A stretch of 64,000 bases of DNA. It comes from Skeletonema tropicum (lineage: Eukaryota; Bacillariophyta; Thalassiosirophyceae; Thalassiosirales; Thalassiosiraceae). The stretch lies in NCBI GenBank assembly GCA_037178625.1, contig CM074139.1:682001-746000 (forward strand), written 5' to 3'. Below the pieces are notes generated by a model. That model was not told where the DNA came from and did no database searches. It worked only from the letters and a program-made list of their open reading frames with translations. Positions within the stretch are counted from its first letter, which is position 1. Every line of letters begins with the position of its first letter. Below, piece after piece: positions 20,692 to 31,569 of this stretch. A program made the position numbers and the translations under genes.

Positions 20692-21325
20692 GATTTTTTA
20701 CACGAGCTTCTTTCAATATATGAATCGATTAGCAGTGGTTAGATGAAGATAAAACTGGAAGAGGCACAATCAATGAAACCGTCGACAACGAGTCAAGATA
20801 TCTCTCTCTAGAGTCTAGAGAGATCACACAAAGAGTATCAAGCAAAGCTGGCTGATCCCAATCAAGCAATGAATGGTAAATATTTGATGGAAATCAATCT
20901 CGATGATCTCGAAACAACTTCTGGTGAACATCAGGCTTATTGGCTGCTTTCAGTAAAAGCGGCACGTGAAGCCTTCTTGATACGTCGCCAGCGGGCTCAG
21001 GCAGCACTTCGACGCGGTCAAAACAACCACGGATAGAGATGGGTATATGCTTATACTCTCGTGCAAATACTTGTATTTGTATATCTCGCCTGTATACAGG
21101 CTTATTGACATACACGTCAATATATCCCGGGCTTTTAAACGAGCTGTGGTAGGAGAGACAACCCTCTCCCGTGGTTCCGACTGCGACGCTGTTTGGTTCT
21201 GCCCTCGGCGTATGAAGACTCCAATTGTTGGTTCAATGATGTCTAGGTAGCGATAATGCAACATTTACCTAATTTCCTAAGTGATATGATACAATGAATG
21301 GTAAATAATTCATCTACTTATCTAT
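20692..21325. other. Intergenic with one shared 63-bp repeat
   Basis: No gene is seen. The segment 21229-21291 is identical to 34161-34223. Confidence 0.5.
21229..21291. repeat. 63-bp dispersed repeat, copy 1
   Basis: By eye it is identical over 63 bases to 34161-34223 (core GATGTCTAGGTAGCGATAAT). The last ~22 bases (AATTTCCTAAGTGATATGAT) also occur in chitinase intron 1 at 57891. Confidence 0.8.
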
Positions 21326-21845
21326 AGGCCGTGCATCCCGCCAAAATCTTCACTTTTTGCACCCGGAGCCTTTTTTCAATTTTTTTTGTTAGTGAAATGC
21401 TCTAGCTTTGGGCCACAATGGCCAAAATTATATTTTGGAGAGTTGCCGAATATGCTTTTCCAGTATCTCCATCCTTTTGTCGACCATAATGGGGGTTCTA
21501 TACATGTGTTGACTGGCCGATAATTCCAATGCTCCGCTGAGAAATGCATGTGAGAGTCCACTAGCTTTTTGCTGCACAAATTTGGCAGGCCATCAGCCAT
21601 CAAAGCTAGTACCAAGCTAGAGAGCACCTTCAAATGCATATCTCGACGAAAATATAAGGCTTCACCACCTGCCCCTCAGTATATATACTCACATAATAGT
21701 CACCTAAAGGATAGTATCTCGGGACAAGCATGTAAACCACTTCCCTGAAACTTAATTTTGGCCACCATGGCCCAAAGCTAGAGCAGTTCACTAACAAAAA
21801 ATTGCGGGAAAGGCTCCGGGTGCAAAAAATCGACCTGCACGGCCT
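21326..21845. mobile_element. Intact 520-bp MITE (same family as 13835-16816 arms)
   Basis: It begins AGGCCGTGC and ends GCACGGCCT. Subterminal inverted blocks are GCACCCGGAGCC / GGCTCCGGGTGC and a GTTAGTGAA / TTCACTAAC pair. Flanks TTATCTAT (left) and TTATTCTAT (right) could be a target-site duplication with one indel. No open frame of note. It is the uninterrupted reference for the nested insertion at 14105. Confidence 0.8.
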
Positions 21846-22065
21846 TTATTCTATTTTAGCCTTTTCAATCACTTTCAGCGTTGAGTATGTATGTACATCA
21901 TAAGTAGGTAAGTGAGACGGTACTTAAGTACCGTATGTTTAATACCGATAAATTGCTTATTGTATATACTTACTCCTATAGTCCGGGAAACGCTGTCAAT
22001 CCCGTACGTGGTTCCTACGTACCCCTAGTACACGATTTCATCCGGCACTTGAGCTTTCGCACAGA

Positions 22066-23456
22066 AATATTTCAAAAAAATTCCCGCTTCTTTTGCTCCA
22101 ACCAAATCCACCGCACAAAACACATCAGACATCACGAATCATGACCATGAGGAAATGAATAAAAATACCATGATGATGGCATATATTGAAAAATTGCACC
22201 TCCTTTAATATCCAAACACTACATCCGTGCCGGGACCATCTGGGGAGCTGAAAACACGGAGCATCTTTTGATCTACCCCGCGGATCTAACGTATGAAGTC
22301 TCGCTCCAAACCTCATAACCAAAACAAGCCTACGAAATCACGAAAAACAACCTCTGCCGTCCTCCAATTCCACTCAATATGAATGGTGTAACCGACCTCT
22401 CTCCGTCAACCCTCGCCGCCGCTTACATATAGACATTTAGTGTTGTTGTGGTTCATTGTTAGTGACTTCATATGGCCATAGCTCTCCATCGGGCACCGTA
22501 GATGCTGCTACAAATCACATCATCGATTACAAACGAATGTCACTCATTTCATTGTTCTATTCACACCTCTAATCATGAAGAGACAACTAAACACGACAGA
22601 AGGGCTCTCAGGATCGTTTTGTACCGTGGAGTTGTCAATAGAGATCCGATGCCACTGCCTACACGACCATCGGCGAACTCAACCTTCACATAAGACTAAC
22701 ACATCATGACCATTTACAGAACAACTCCGATGGTTTCGTCATTCAAATCAATCTTGTCATCCGACAAAAACGATATGAAAGATATATTGTAGGTGATTGA
22801 TGATGTAGGGGTCGTGGTAGCGTAACGTTTACATCGATTGGGGTGGAATAGGTGCACATATTGTCTCCGAGAAGGCTGTTGTTATGGCGCTACATTTCTT
22901 CTGAATAGATCAGAGTGGAATCATCAACATCTTATTACGGCTCTTCGTTTTCAATAAATTAATATTCGACGGATAAAGCTGCATATTGTCACTGCTGACA
23001 TCGTTGGAATGCACAAAGTGTATTCTCTCTTATGAGATGGATGTTTATCTGCATGCATTTATGTCGAATAACACGGATCTGTGGGCCTCATATATTATTA
23101 TTATGCGCAACAAAAAGAGATATCAATCAATTATATGTGTCTAAAGTTCATTATTGTAGCAGTGTTTGTTGTCGATAGTGCCGAAATATTTGTTACATAA
23201 CACCATCGTTCATTGCTCATGAGGAGTATTGAGGATACACATTCATGTGCACTTATTGATGTAAAAGTCGGTACATACCAAGCTGCTCCATACATTCATA
23301 AATATCAATACAGGCATCACGAGCATTATATCTTTGATATAACCGCACCATGCTTAGTAAAGTACGCTGATCGGGCGGAAATCCCCATGGTGATGATGTG
23401 CATGATGGTCGTTGGCGCCACTTTGGTACCGCTTCTTGGACGATTCCTACGTACAC
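22066..23456. repeat. ~1.4-kb dispersed repeat, copy 1
   Basis: This segment matches 40120-41527 in direct orientation with many substitutions and indels. Shared landmarks include TTCCCGCTTCTTTTGCTCC, AACCCTCGCCGCCGCTT, GACAACTAAACACGACAGA and GTTGGCGCCACTTTGGTACC. Both copies have TTCCTACGTA near each end. Open frames are short and broken in both. Probably an old transposable element; class not recognised. Confidence 0.65.
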
Positions 23457-23503
23457 AAAAAAATCTACAGACGGTATTTCTAACCTTTCCCGGACTATAA
23501 GGC

Positions 23504-25017
23504 GGTTCCTATTGAAAAAGTTTCTCCCGCCTTGCGCTTTAACGGCCTCCCGCTTCCCAAACGGCAGTTTCAGCCGATTAACGGGCGGGATGTCCGATGC
23601 GACAGTAGCAGTTAACGGCTCCAGCGACCCACTGGGAACATCCCGCTGGGGCAGTCTGAAACATCCCGTTTAGCCCCTCACGAAAACTTTTGTTGCCGCA
23701 ATATGAAAAAAATAATAATAAAATAATCCTGACCATGATAGCCGCAACTGCAATAGCCAACAGCTATTACTTCATCAAAACAGTGAAAATTAATAATTAC
23801 GCAGCATGAAACTGAAGGCAAGAAAATATCTGAAACAAGCAGACATCGGGGGATTTACAAATATCATTTAATAATGACGAATATTAAATGTTATGATAGA
23901 CTACTTAAATCAGATCATGTCTCAAAATAATTTTATTTACCTTCAATCCATAGACATATTATTCTAGTTTAACGACCTCTCTTCGTCGCAAATATGTTTA
24001 CAGAGGAGCGGTATCGTTTGAAGCACCTTAAACCGTCGTACATGTGATTATTGCCGTGTTGTGTGATGTTGTAATTTTGGCAATACTTTATGCACATTAT
24101 TTGTCCGATGCGTTATGGGAGAGGCCTTCCAACTGTTCCAAGCGGTGCAATATTAAATAAAACCATTATCGTCCATGTGCTTCGGCGGAGTGGTTTAATT
24201 CACGAAATAACTCCCTTCTCTGTGCAGAAAGACGGTGATGTCTGATATGGCAGATCTTAATGACTTGTATTGTCACCTCATTATTTCAACAATCGGTTTA
24301 GATAATGACTCCCTGCCACAAATATTTTCTCATATGGCTTATCAAATGGCGGCGCCGTCCATCGTACAAGTAATATTCATTTGCACGGATATCAGGGGCC
24401 TATGAGGATGCCATGGTTTTTATCAAATAAGTGTCCTTTTTGCTTTGAGTTGATGCGGACGGAGGTGTGAGTTTTAGTTATTAGTATTGCAAACAGTAAG
24501 TAGGCGAACAGTATGGTAATTATGGTATTTTTTTCACGCCTACGTAGAAATTGTTAAAATCGCACATACCTAATAATTAATAATAAGGGTGTCAATGTTT
24601 TTTTCTGAATCTGAATCTGAAACGTTGGCCTTAGGAATTAGTATGTCTACGTACGGGGGGCTGGATTTGGCTTTGAGTGTGGTTGAGTGCCACTTATTTT
24701 TTAATCGTTGTTTTGGTGCCGCTTTGGTTAGGGTTTTTTGAGTTTCTCCGAAATTAAACGTTTCAGAATCAGAGCCAAAAACGCCACTGATTCTGAATCT
24801 GAAACGTTGACGTTCCTCCGTGATGTATTGCAAATGTCACATCTTCAACAATTTTGATGCCGGATGATCGCGGATTTGAAAGAGGCATAAGTAAATCAGG
24901 AAGGTGAACGTTTCAGATTCAGATTCAGATAAAAAACATTGACCACCCTTAATGTTGCGGTCGTTATCCGCCGTTGGGAGGCCGTTAAAGGCGGGAGACA
25001 TGTTTTCAATAGGAACC
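23504..25017. mobile_element. 1.5-kb inverted-repeat transposon remnant
   Basis: The left end GGTTCCTATTGAAAA (23504-23518) is the exact reverse complement of the right end (25003-25017). The inverted similarity continues for ~50 bases with small gaps (TCTCCCGCC, TTAACGGCCTCCC, AACGGC). No target duplication is obvious. No transposase frame is seen. It contains a smaller inverted-repeat element at 24585-24950. Confidence 0.7.
24585..24950. mobile_element. 366-bp MITE nested in the 1.5-kb element
   Basis: Left arm AAGGGTGTCAATG then CTGAATCTGAATCTGAAACG is mirrored at the right end by CGTTTCAGATTCAGATTCAG then CATTGACCACCCTT. AAT flanks both ends. A third partial copy of the CTGAATCTGAAACGTTG motif lies inside near 24789-24810. 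Non-coding. Confidence 0.7.
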
Positions 25018-25408
25018 CACTAAAAGAAGATTACCAATGATAAATGTTTTCGCTTTTATTGTAAAGTTCGAGTAGGAAATGTAAACTTCAAGAATCATCT
25101 TGGGAATTGGGAACCTTCGATCATTTTTTGCAGCAATTTGCAGTAGTCATGAAGTGTATCCTACATCGCACAGACCTGTCCATATTCGTTCACGAGTGAC
25201 TTCGATCATAGTCAACGGGACCGACTGTCCGGTTCAATCTACGAATAGAATGTGATTGAGCAAAGAAGACTTGGAAACACACACAAAATCTACGAATAAA
25301 AAGCCAGAACGAGCCCGCTCGCTTGGACGATGACTCAGTTATTCATACAATACTTACAGCATTTTATCATTCATAACTACTTCTTATCTCGAACAGTATT
25401 ACATCATC

Positions 25409-26575
25409 ATGCCTGCTGCTGCTACCACCAACACCGCCAACAGCGGCCTTGACATTCTCTCTGCTGCTATTGATTATGAGCAGTCGCGAAATGAGAAAGC
25501 GTCGTTAACATCATCATCATCCTGCGCTTCGTCCAAGCATCATGTTTCACAGGAGCCGAAACCAGCTGGTAGAGTTGTTTCTGTCAACCCCTACCGATCA
25601 AAAATGGATCCGCGTATGAGAAAGTCCATAGCAGTGAGGGCGTTGAACCCTAATATGTCGGACGAAGAAGCTGTGTTGGCTGGATTCGTATTCCCGGAGC
25701 GTGGCACGACTGCTGATATCAACTGGATCGGCGAAGGCAATGTGTCCATGCGACAGCGTAAAATCAACTTTAGGAGGAGCTGGAAAAGATTCTATACCAA
25801 GCAGATCAAGGATATGTCAACTGAGGCGGCCCTATCTACCCCTGTGGTAACATCAAGCCTAATCAACGCAGTATCATCGCCGGATGAAGAACCCCGTCAC
25901 GAAGACACTTCCTCGAACCCTTCCGTTGGCAATCCCTCTATCAGTATAACTTCAGAACCTCTGGTCTTACCAAAGAAAAGTTCGGTCAGATCATTTCCTG
26001 CCACCCTCTTATCCATTGTCTCAAATCCTGAATACGACCACATCATCTCGTGGCTTCCATGCGGTGAATCATTCAGTATCCACAAACGGAAGGAGTTCGA
26101 ATCTGAGATCTTACCCAAGTTCTTTCGTCAAGCTAGATTCAATAGCTTCGTCCGGAAACTGAACCGGTGGGGCTTTCGACGTGTGAACATGAACTGCGCA
26201 ACTTCCTTATGTGGTAGCATAATCTTTTGTCATGATAACTTCAAGCGTGATGCTGCTAATTGCATGGTGAAGGAGAATACTTTGTTGGGCAATATTACCA
26301 AGGTGTCCATCGACAAATGTGTCAGCACGACGATGAGTAATGAAGTTGCTGCATGCCAAGCCACATTAGCATTAGCCCCAGCGATGCCTGCACGTCGTAT
26401 TGTTAGTTTCGGCTCTAATGACCTTGTCGTGCCAAATGGACTCAATGCAACCTTGCCACCAGACCTCATGGCGGTAGGGTTGAAGAGGATTTTGATCCAA
26501 CGACAAAAAAACTTGGACTATATGTCGCAGAAGACCGAGCATTCTCGGGCGCTGCTGAACAATATGAGATGGTAG
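25409..26575 (+). CDS. Heat-shock-factor-type transcription factor (copy A, 388 aa)
   Basis: The HSF DNA-binding domain spans about residues 196-279: FPATLLSIVSNPEYDHIISW, then LPKFFRQARFNSFVRKLN and RWGFRRVN, the recognition-helix region. Unlike classical HSFs, in which this domain is near the N-terminus, ~195 residues precede it. They include a conserved block (NPNMSDEEAVLAGFVFPERG, RQRKINFRRSWKRFYTKQIK) shared with copy B. No clear HR-A/B leucine-zipper trimerisation region follows; the tail ends NNMRW. HSF families are strongly expanded in diatoms (established). Expected role: nuclear sequence-specific regulator, with stress linkage unproven. Copy B lies at 61959-63143 and a third 3' end at 63944. 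Confidence 0.9.
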   Translation: MPAAATTNTANSGLDILSAAIDYEQSRNEKASLTSSSSCASSKHHVSQEPKPAGRVVSVNPYRSKMDPRMRKSIAVRALNPNMSDEEAVLAGFVFPERGTTADINWIGEGNVSMRQRKINFRRSWKRFYTKQIKDMSTEAALSTPVVTSSLINAVSSPDEEPRHEDTSSNPSVGNPSISITSEPLVLPKKSSVRSFPATLLSIVSNPEYDHIISWLPCGESFSIHKRKEFESEILPKFFRQARFNSFVRKLNRWGFRRVNMNCATSLCGSIIFCHDNFKRDAANCMVKENTLLGNITKVSIDKCVSTTMSNEVAACQATLALAPAMPARRIVSFGSNDLVVPNGLNATLPPDLMAVGLKRILIQRQKNLDYMSQKTEHSRALLNNMRW

Positions 26576-27224
26576 GTGTGTGTTTGTTTTGTAGTGACAA
26601 AATTTGTTGCTTGAGTATATAATTAACATGAACATATTGATGATAATGGAGTACAGTAACTATGTTGTTTACAGTAGGCGTAAGTTGCAACACGAGCAGC
26701 AAGGATGAAGCAATCTATTTATTCATTTGGGAGTTGACAATCGAAGGAATCACTTGCGAAGCAGTCGAGTATCGAGTACTTTCTCATGTGTGAGATCCGG
26801 CAAAGCTAGAGTGCTAGTGTTCGTGTCAGCTGCACTTGCCTCGGAATGCAACGAGAAGTTTTCTAGAGCTACAACGGAGTCAGCTTATACGAATGAAGTG
26901 CTGGTAAGTAAGTAAGATGTCTTCCAAGTTTAGGAAGTAGTAAACTTCTAGTCTATATATATGTCGACGAGGTGGTGCTGGTGCTGGGTAATGTAAATGT
27001 CTTATGTGATTGTGATACTTAATTGCAGCCTCTTTATTGTTTGGGATGTGATGCTGTTGTGCGTGCATCAATGCAAATGCAAACGTAACTTGAGAGTCAA
27101 TAGAGCCACAATAAAAGACTGCTCCCAAACTCAACCATTTGCAATCAAGCAATCTAAAGACATCTTTATTTTCCTTTAGGAAATCTACTCATTCCCCGTT
27201 TATAACTACGCATGCAACGCATAA
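26576..27224. other. Convergent intergenic region (HSF A / Cys-rich A)
   Basis: No gene. It is similar in inverted orientation to 61432-61958, and 26741-26790 also resembles 63648-63710. This marks duplicated HSF 3' flanks. Confidence 0.6.
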
Positions 27225-28073
27225 CTACTTGCTGGACCTGAGGTATTTGATGAACTGGGAGTGGGGAGGCTCATCACAAGGTGGTTGAGTCTGAGGACAA
27301 TTCATCAATGACCCGCCATGTTCAGAGCAGCAACTAGGCCATCCGTCAGAAGTGTTGTAGCATTGATAGTCTGGAGCGTTAGTACAGTAGTCGAAGCCGC
27401 TTTCTCCCTCGGCATGGTTATCGCAAATGGTGAGGTGATTTGGACAATTCGCACCGCCATCCTCCGAGCAACATTCTGGATGGCCAGTCTTGTAGCAGTC
27501 GTAATCTGGAGCGTAGGTACATATGCCAGTTCCGACTGGAGGGGTTGGTGGGGGTGGAGGATTAGTCGATTGGATTTGCAACGAGTAGCACGTTTCACCT
27601 TGTTGAGGCCTTGTATCAGATACTTGTCCAGTTCCTTGATAGCTTGTGTTCATGTCATCAAAACATTGGCTGTAGTGATTGCCCAGGGTGCCCGCCTCAT
27701 ACAAGCACTTGCAAGTAGCACTCTCGCAATCGTATTGGAAGCCTACGAGCCTGTCGGAAGGCGGGCGCTGATTGCACCCCCGTGCAGCGTCTACACTAGT
27801 TCCTTCGACGCAGACGGTACTGCATCCTCCTCCAGCTTCATCGATGGGGGTGTGGACGCCTTGAATAGTACCATATTCGAACCCTCTTCCATTAGAGTCA
27901 ACGCATACGGAGTTGTACTTTTGACGGGTAAAGATGTAGTCTTCGTCCTGGTAATCTACCCAAGGGAGATCATTTGGGAAGGCATGGTCCAAGTTGCTGC
28001 ATGTGTCAGAGCTGGTAGCTGTAGTGAATGTGGCGGCGAAGACAAGAGCGAAGGAAGCTGCGATGAATTTCAT
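27225..28073 (-). CDS. Cysteine-rich secreted protein (copy A, 282 aa)
   Basis: The frame is open further upstream, but the ATG at 28073 begins a clear signal peptide (MKFIAASFALVFAATFTTAT) and matches copy B. The mature part has an N-terminal Cys-rich region (~20-180, CxxV CVDSNGRGFEYGT, CNQRPPSDRLVGFQYDC, CKCLYEAGTLG), a PPPPPTPP linker, and two C-terminal repeats of the form APDYxCYxxxxxPxCCSxxGG. The even Cys content suggests disulfides in the secretory pathway. No catalytic family was recognised; a cell-wall or carbohydrate-binding role is only inferred. Intact, whereas copy B is frameshifted. Confidence 0.8.
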   Translation of the reverse strand: MKFIAASFALVFAATFTTATSSDTCSNLDHAFPNDLPWVDYQDEDYIFTRQKYNSVCVDSNGRGFEYGTIQGVHTPIDEAGGGCSTVCVEGTSVDAARGCNQRPPSDRLVGFQYDCESATCKCLYEAGTLGNHYSQCFDDMNTSYQGTGQVSDTRPQQGETCYSLQIQSTNPPPPPTPPVGTGICTYAPDYDCYKTGHPECCSEDGGANCPNHLTICDNHAEGESGFDYCTNAPDYQCYNTSDGWPSCCSEHGGSLMNCPQTQPPCDEPPHSQFIKYLRSSK

Positions 28074-28500
28074 GTTTTTGAGTTTGTTATTGCTGAATTG
28101 AAAAAGAGAAGTGGATAGTGATTTGTGTTGCTGATTAGATGCAATTGTATTGTATCTTGTGCTTTTGAAAGATGTCCTTTTGTTTAGTGTAGTTGTTTTG
28201 ATTTTGATTTTATGAGCCTTTAAAAAGGCTTGCTTACTCGGAGTAGCAAAGGGCAAGATACTTATTGTATCTTGTCGGGATCTATCTTGTCGGGATCGAC
28301 AATGCAAAGTATCCCCGGAATGCAAGAAGGCATGAATGGGATTTTGTGGTATCTTGGGTATCTTGGGATTGACATTTTGTACGATTGGAATTGAACCTGA
28401 GATAGGCATCCGAAGAAATTCCCAGATCAAAATCAAAAATTTTATATGTATGTAGTAAGTATGTACCAATAATGCTTTGTTCTCCGTCAATACTCTAGAC
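28074..28500. promoter_or_regulatory. Conserved upstream region of Cys-rich copy A
   Basis: About 250-300 bases upstream of the ATG are shared, inverted, with 60290-60578. They include GCAAGATACTTATTGT and a run matching TTTGATTTTGATTTTATGAG. It is probably the promoter retained in the duplication (inference). An imperfect ATCTTGTCGGGATC tandem occurs near 28275-28299. Confidence 0.5.
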
Positions 28501-28635
28501 CATCACGTCGCAGGTTGGACGCGCATTGAAGAAGACTACCTCAACTGCAGTCAGCTTCAGAAGATGGCTTGATAAGTCTAGTATTGACCGAGATCAAGGC
28601 ATCCGCAGATTCGATGAAAAAAAAAACGACAGACT

Positions 28636-28815
28636 AGTTTTTGTCTGTCGATTCAACCAAAAATCCAGTGTCTACAAAAGAATCAATCATATCCGATGTG
28701 TCTCAATGGTTGAGGATACCCATAAGCTTCGTTCATAGACGCATCGGAGATAATTTATTCTTTTGTAGACACTCAGTAGAAACTGAATTTTTGTTGAGAT
28801 TGACTGTCAAAAACT
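28636..28815. repeat. ~180-base imperfect hairpin (fold-back)
   Basis: The left arm (28636-28703) pairs with the right arm (28739-28815). AGTGTCTACAAAAGAAT at 28667-28683 is mirrored by ATTCTTTTGTAGACACT. The loop is ~36 bases and mismatches are scattered. Non-coding; MITE or hairpin-RNA precursor are both possible. Confidence 0.7.
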
Positions 28816-29950
28816 CCTCCTGCGTCTGTTCATTTTTGAATCTAGCTACACGGATGATGCTTCGATCTCGATCAATACTAGAGAGTCTGATTACTATTCC
28901 AATTGAATATTGAAGCTGCTGAAGCTGAAGTAAGAAAGTAAAAGTAGCCTCTTCGACTCAATGAGTAAGTCTTAGGTGATTTAAATCGCACGTCATGTCC
29001 ACTTGGAACATGCATGCCAAACAGATATACGGCTGTCCCAGGAAAGAATTAGTGAGTTTTAGCGATTTTTCTTATTCATTTCAGATGCCAATCTGCTTCA
29101 ACAAGTTCCGCTCGCTCCTGTCCTCCCCAGCTACAATATGGCAGAGAAGCCCTCGCGCAATGGCCAAAAATTCCAAAAAGTTGCATAACTACGCCCTACT
29201 GTGCTCAGAAGAACCATTGCCATTGCTTCCACATACTGCTTTTGCGTAACCTTTTTTCATAGTAGCTTCATCAAGTGCAGCCGGGCATCCCATACAAAAA
29301 GGTCACGCGAACTCGGTAATGCAGCTCAACGAAACGATGATGCGTGCGCGAAACTTGTTATTGGAACTTTTGTTGTTCCTGTCGATTGGAGAGCATGTTG
29401 GTACACCATCAACGGAGGCGCAGACGAGTACAGCCTCGCTCGTCGTCTTGGATTCTTTAGGAAGGACGATTAGTATGCTTTCCTTGTCGGCACTGGGCTG
29501 GTATCATACACTTGCACGGTCAATCCAGTTACTACTGAGCGTGAGAAGATGGAGAAGATACAAATCAATAGAGATGAATGGAACAATTTGATGATTGAAT
29601 GTAAAAGTAATGAGGTGTGAGCCGGCTCAAGTTGATTGAAGGAATGATTTGATTAAATACTACGAACGTCCTGTTTGAATGGCAGCGGATATACGTGACA
29701 AAAACTTTGCCATCGGCTCGTTCTACAGCTTCAAGATATGACAACAATGCAGCGCATTTAAAGTGGCAGTTTTGTTTCTGAGAGATAACATATATTCATA
29801 TCAAGCAACTGCGCGAAACTGTCTATATTTGGTTTAACGGGAGGAGATTGTGTGTTTGGGGTCTCTAAGCTACTGCAGACGCAACAATTCAACACAAAGT
29901 TAACTTCATCAAATCAGACTTGATCGTCAGGATGCAATAGCGTTAGATTA
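28816..29950. other. Intergenic with short broken frames
   Basis: Several open frames of 80-90 codons overlap around 28995-29590, but none has a recognisable domain. It may hold a decayed gene; I cannot support a call. Confidence 0.35.
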
Positions 29951-29959
29951 TTATGCAAG

Positions 29960-30600
29960 GCATTTGTGATTCAACAAGTTGAAGAGCTCAGACTTCTTCT
30001 ATATATCATTGTGGACGACATAGCAACTCAGACCTATCAAATATCTTACAAAGTCCGTACAATCACTATACTACTCAATTTTGGCTCATTTTTATGCCCT
30101 CGTCAGGACACATTTAGTGCTTCTATTGTGCATTCACAAGTGATTTTACAGATTGAAGTCACCAGACCTCTTCTACGCATTCATGTGGACGACATATCAA
30201 CTCCAACCTCGGGTATGTCATCTGCAGTTCGTATGACACTACGCTCCTCAGTCACGGCCAAATCAATAAATGCCTTATCAGGACACATTGAGTGATTCTA
30301 TTGTGTGATATATCAGTGATGTAAGAGGTTTTAATAATCAGGCCTCATCTATGCATCCATGTGGACGACATATCAACTCCAACCTCGGGTGTGTCATCTG
30401 TAGCTCGTATATCAATATGCTACTCAATCTTTGTCAAGCCCAGTGCCCTCTTCAAAACACATATTTCGACTATATTGTGTGATGTATTTGTGCTTGTGAA
30501 CGTTTTAGTCAGCAAACCTCTTCTATGCATGCATATAGACAACATATCAACTCTAACCTCGGATATGCCATCTGTAGTGTACACAACAACCTTATAATGA
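29960..30600. repeat. Degenerate tandem repeats, inverted relative to 35405-35740
   Basis: Units share GTGGACGACATATCAACTCC followed by CCTCGGGTATGTCATCTG, at about 30200, 30360 and 30537 and more distantly at 30013. The reverse complement appears at 35405-35740. No coding evidence. Confidence 0.65.
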
Positions 30601-30676
30601 TCAATTTGGGCAACGTGTTAGCTCAGTATTTTGACACCATTTTATGCGTCTAGCATCGTCAATTCAAGCAATATCC

Positions 30677-31345
30677 GCTACTAGTGGTGCATTTTAGTTG
30701 GCAACGATAGTACGAAAGGACATATACACGGCTCAGGGTAACTACACTTGTAGCGACGATGTTACAGTCTCGTATGCGACTCGATGAATGCCAATTGAGC
30801 CTAGCGCTAGCTGTTTGCGACACATTTATGTGTGTAGCGACGTGAATATGAGCCTGAGCCGCTGCTAGTGGTTCATTATAGTTGGCAACGATAGTACGAA
30901 AGGACATATACACGGCTCATGGTAACTACACTTGTAGCGGCGATCTGTAGTCTCGTATGCGACTCGATGAATGCCAATTGAGCCTAGCGCTAGCTGTTTG
31001 CGACACATTTATGTGTGTAGCGACGTGAATATGAGCCTGAGCCGCTGCTAGTGGTTCATTATAGTTGGAAACGATAGTATAGAAGGAAATTTTTTATACG
31101 GCTCATGAAGACTACACTTGTAGCGGAGATGTTACAGCCTCGTATGCGACTTGATGAAGGCCAATTGAGCGTAGAGCTAGCTCCGTCTTTCACCATTACA
31201 ATGTCTGCAGCGACGTGAATATGAGCCTGAGCCGCTGCTGGTGGTTCATTGTAGTTGGCAACGATAGTATAGAAGGAAATGTATACGGCTCATGGTGACT
31301 ACACTTGTAGCGGCGATGCTGCAGTCTCTATGCGACTTGATTGAG
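30677..31345. repeat. Tandem array of ~184-190-bp units
   Basis: Units begin near 30677, 30861, 31044 and 31234 with GCTGCTAGTGGTTCATTATA or a close variant. They contain CACTTGTAGCGGCGATG and GACGTGAATATGAGCCTGAG. Spacing is 184, 183 and 190 bases. The end of the array is linked to an inverted block at 35265-35405. Confidence 0.8.
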
Positions 31346-31569
31346 GCACAGTAGAATTCAGTCACGGAGCAACCCGTGACTGAATGACAGTTTCTGGCGG
31401 GAAAGAGGTTGGTAAGGCCGTGAGATGTCAAACGTGCACGCAAAAGAAAACAGAAAACGGAAAACGACCGACGAGCCGACGATGGTGACACAACTCGCAA
31501 CTCGCTCACCTATCGTAGCAAATTCTAAGCAAGATCTGCGTTCTGCTTCCCTACATCAATAAAAACACC

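Noticed and set aside
27318..28118. 266-codon plus-strand frame opposite the cysteine-rich gene
   Set aside because: It is the antisense shadow of the gene at 27225-28073; the same shadow appears opposite copy B, and the sense strand has a signal peptide and patterned cysteines.
29960..31345. CRISPR-like array
   Set aside because: Units of ~185 bp with diverged copies and no short regular spacers, in a eukaryotic context; it is a tandem repeat.
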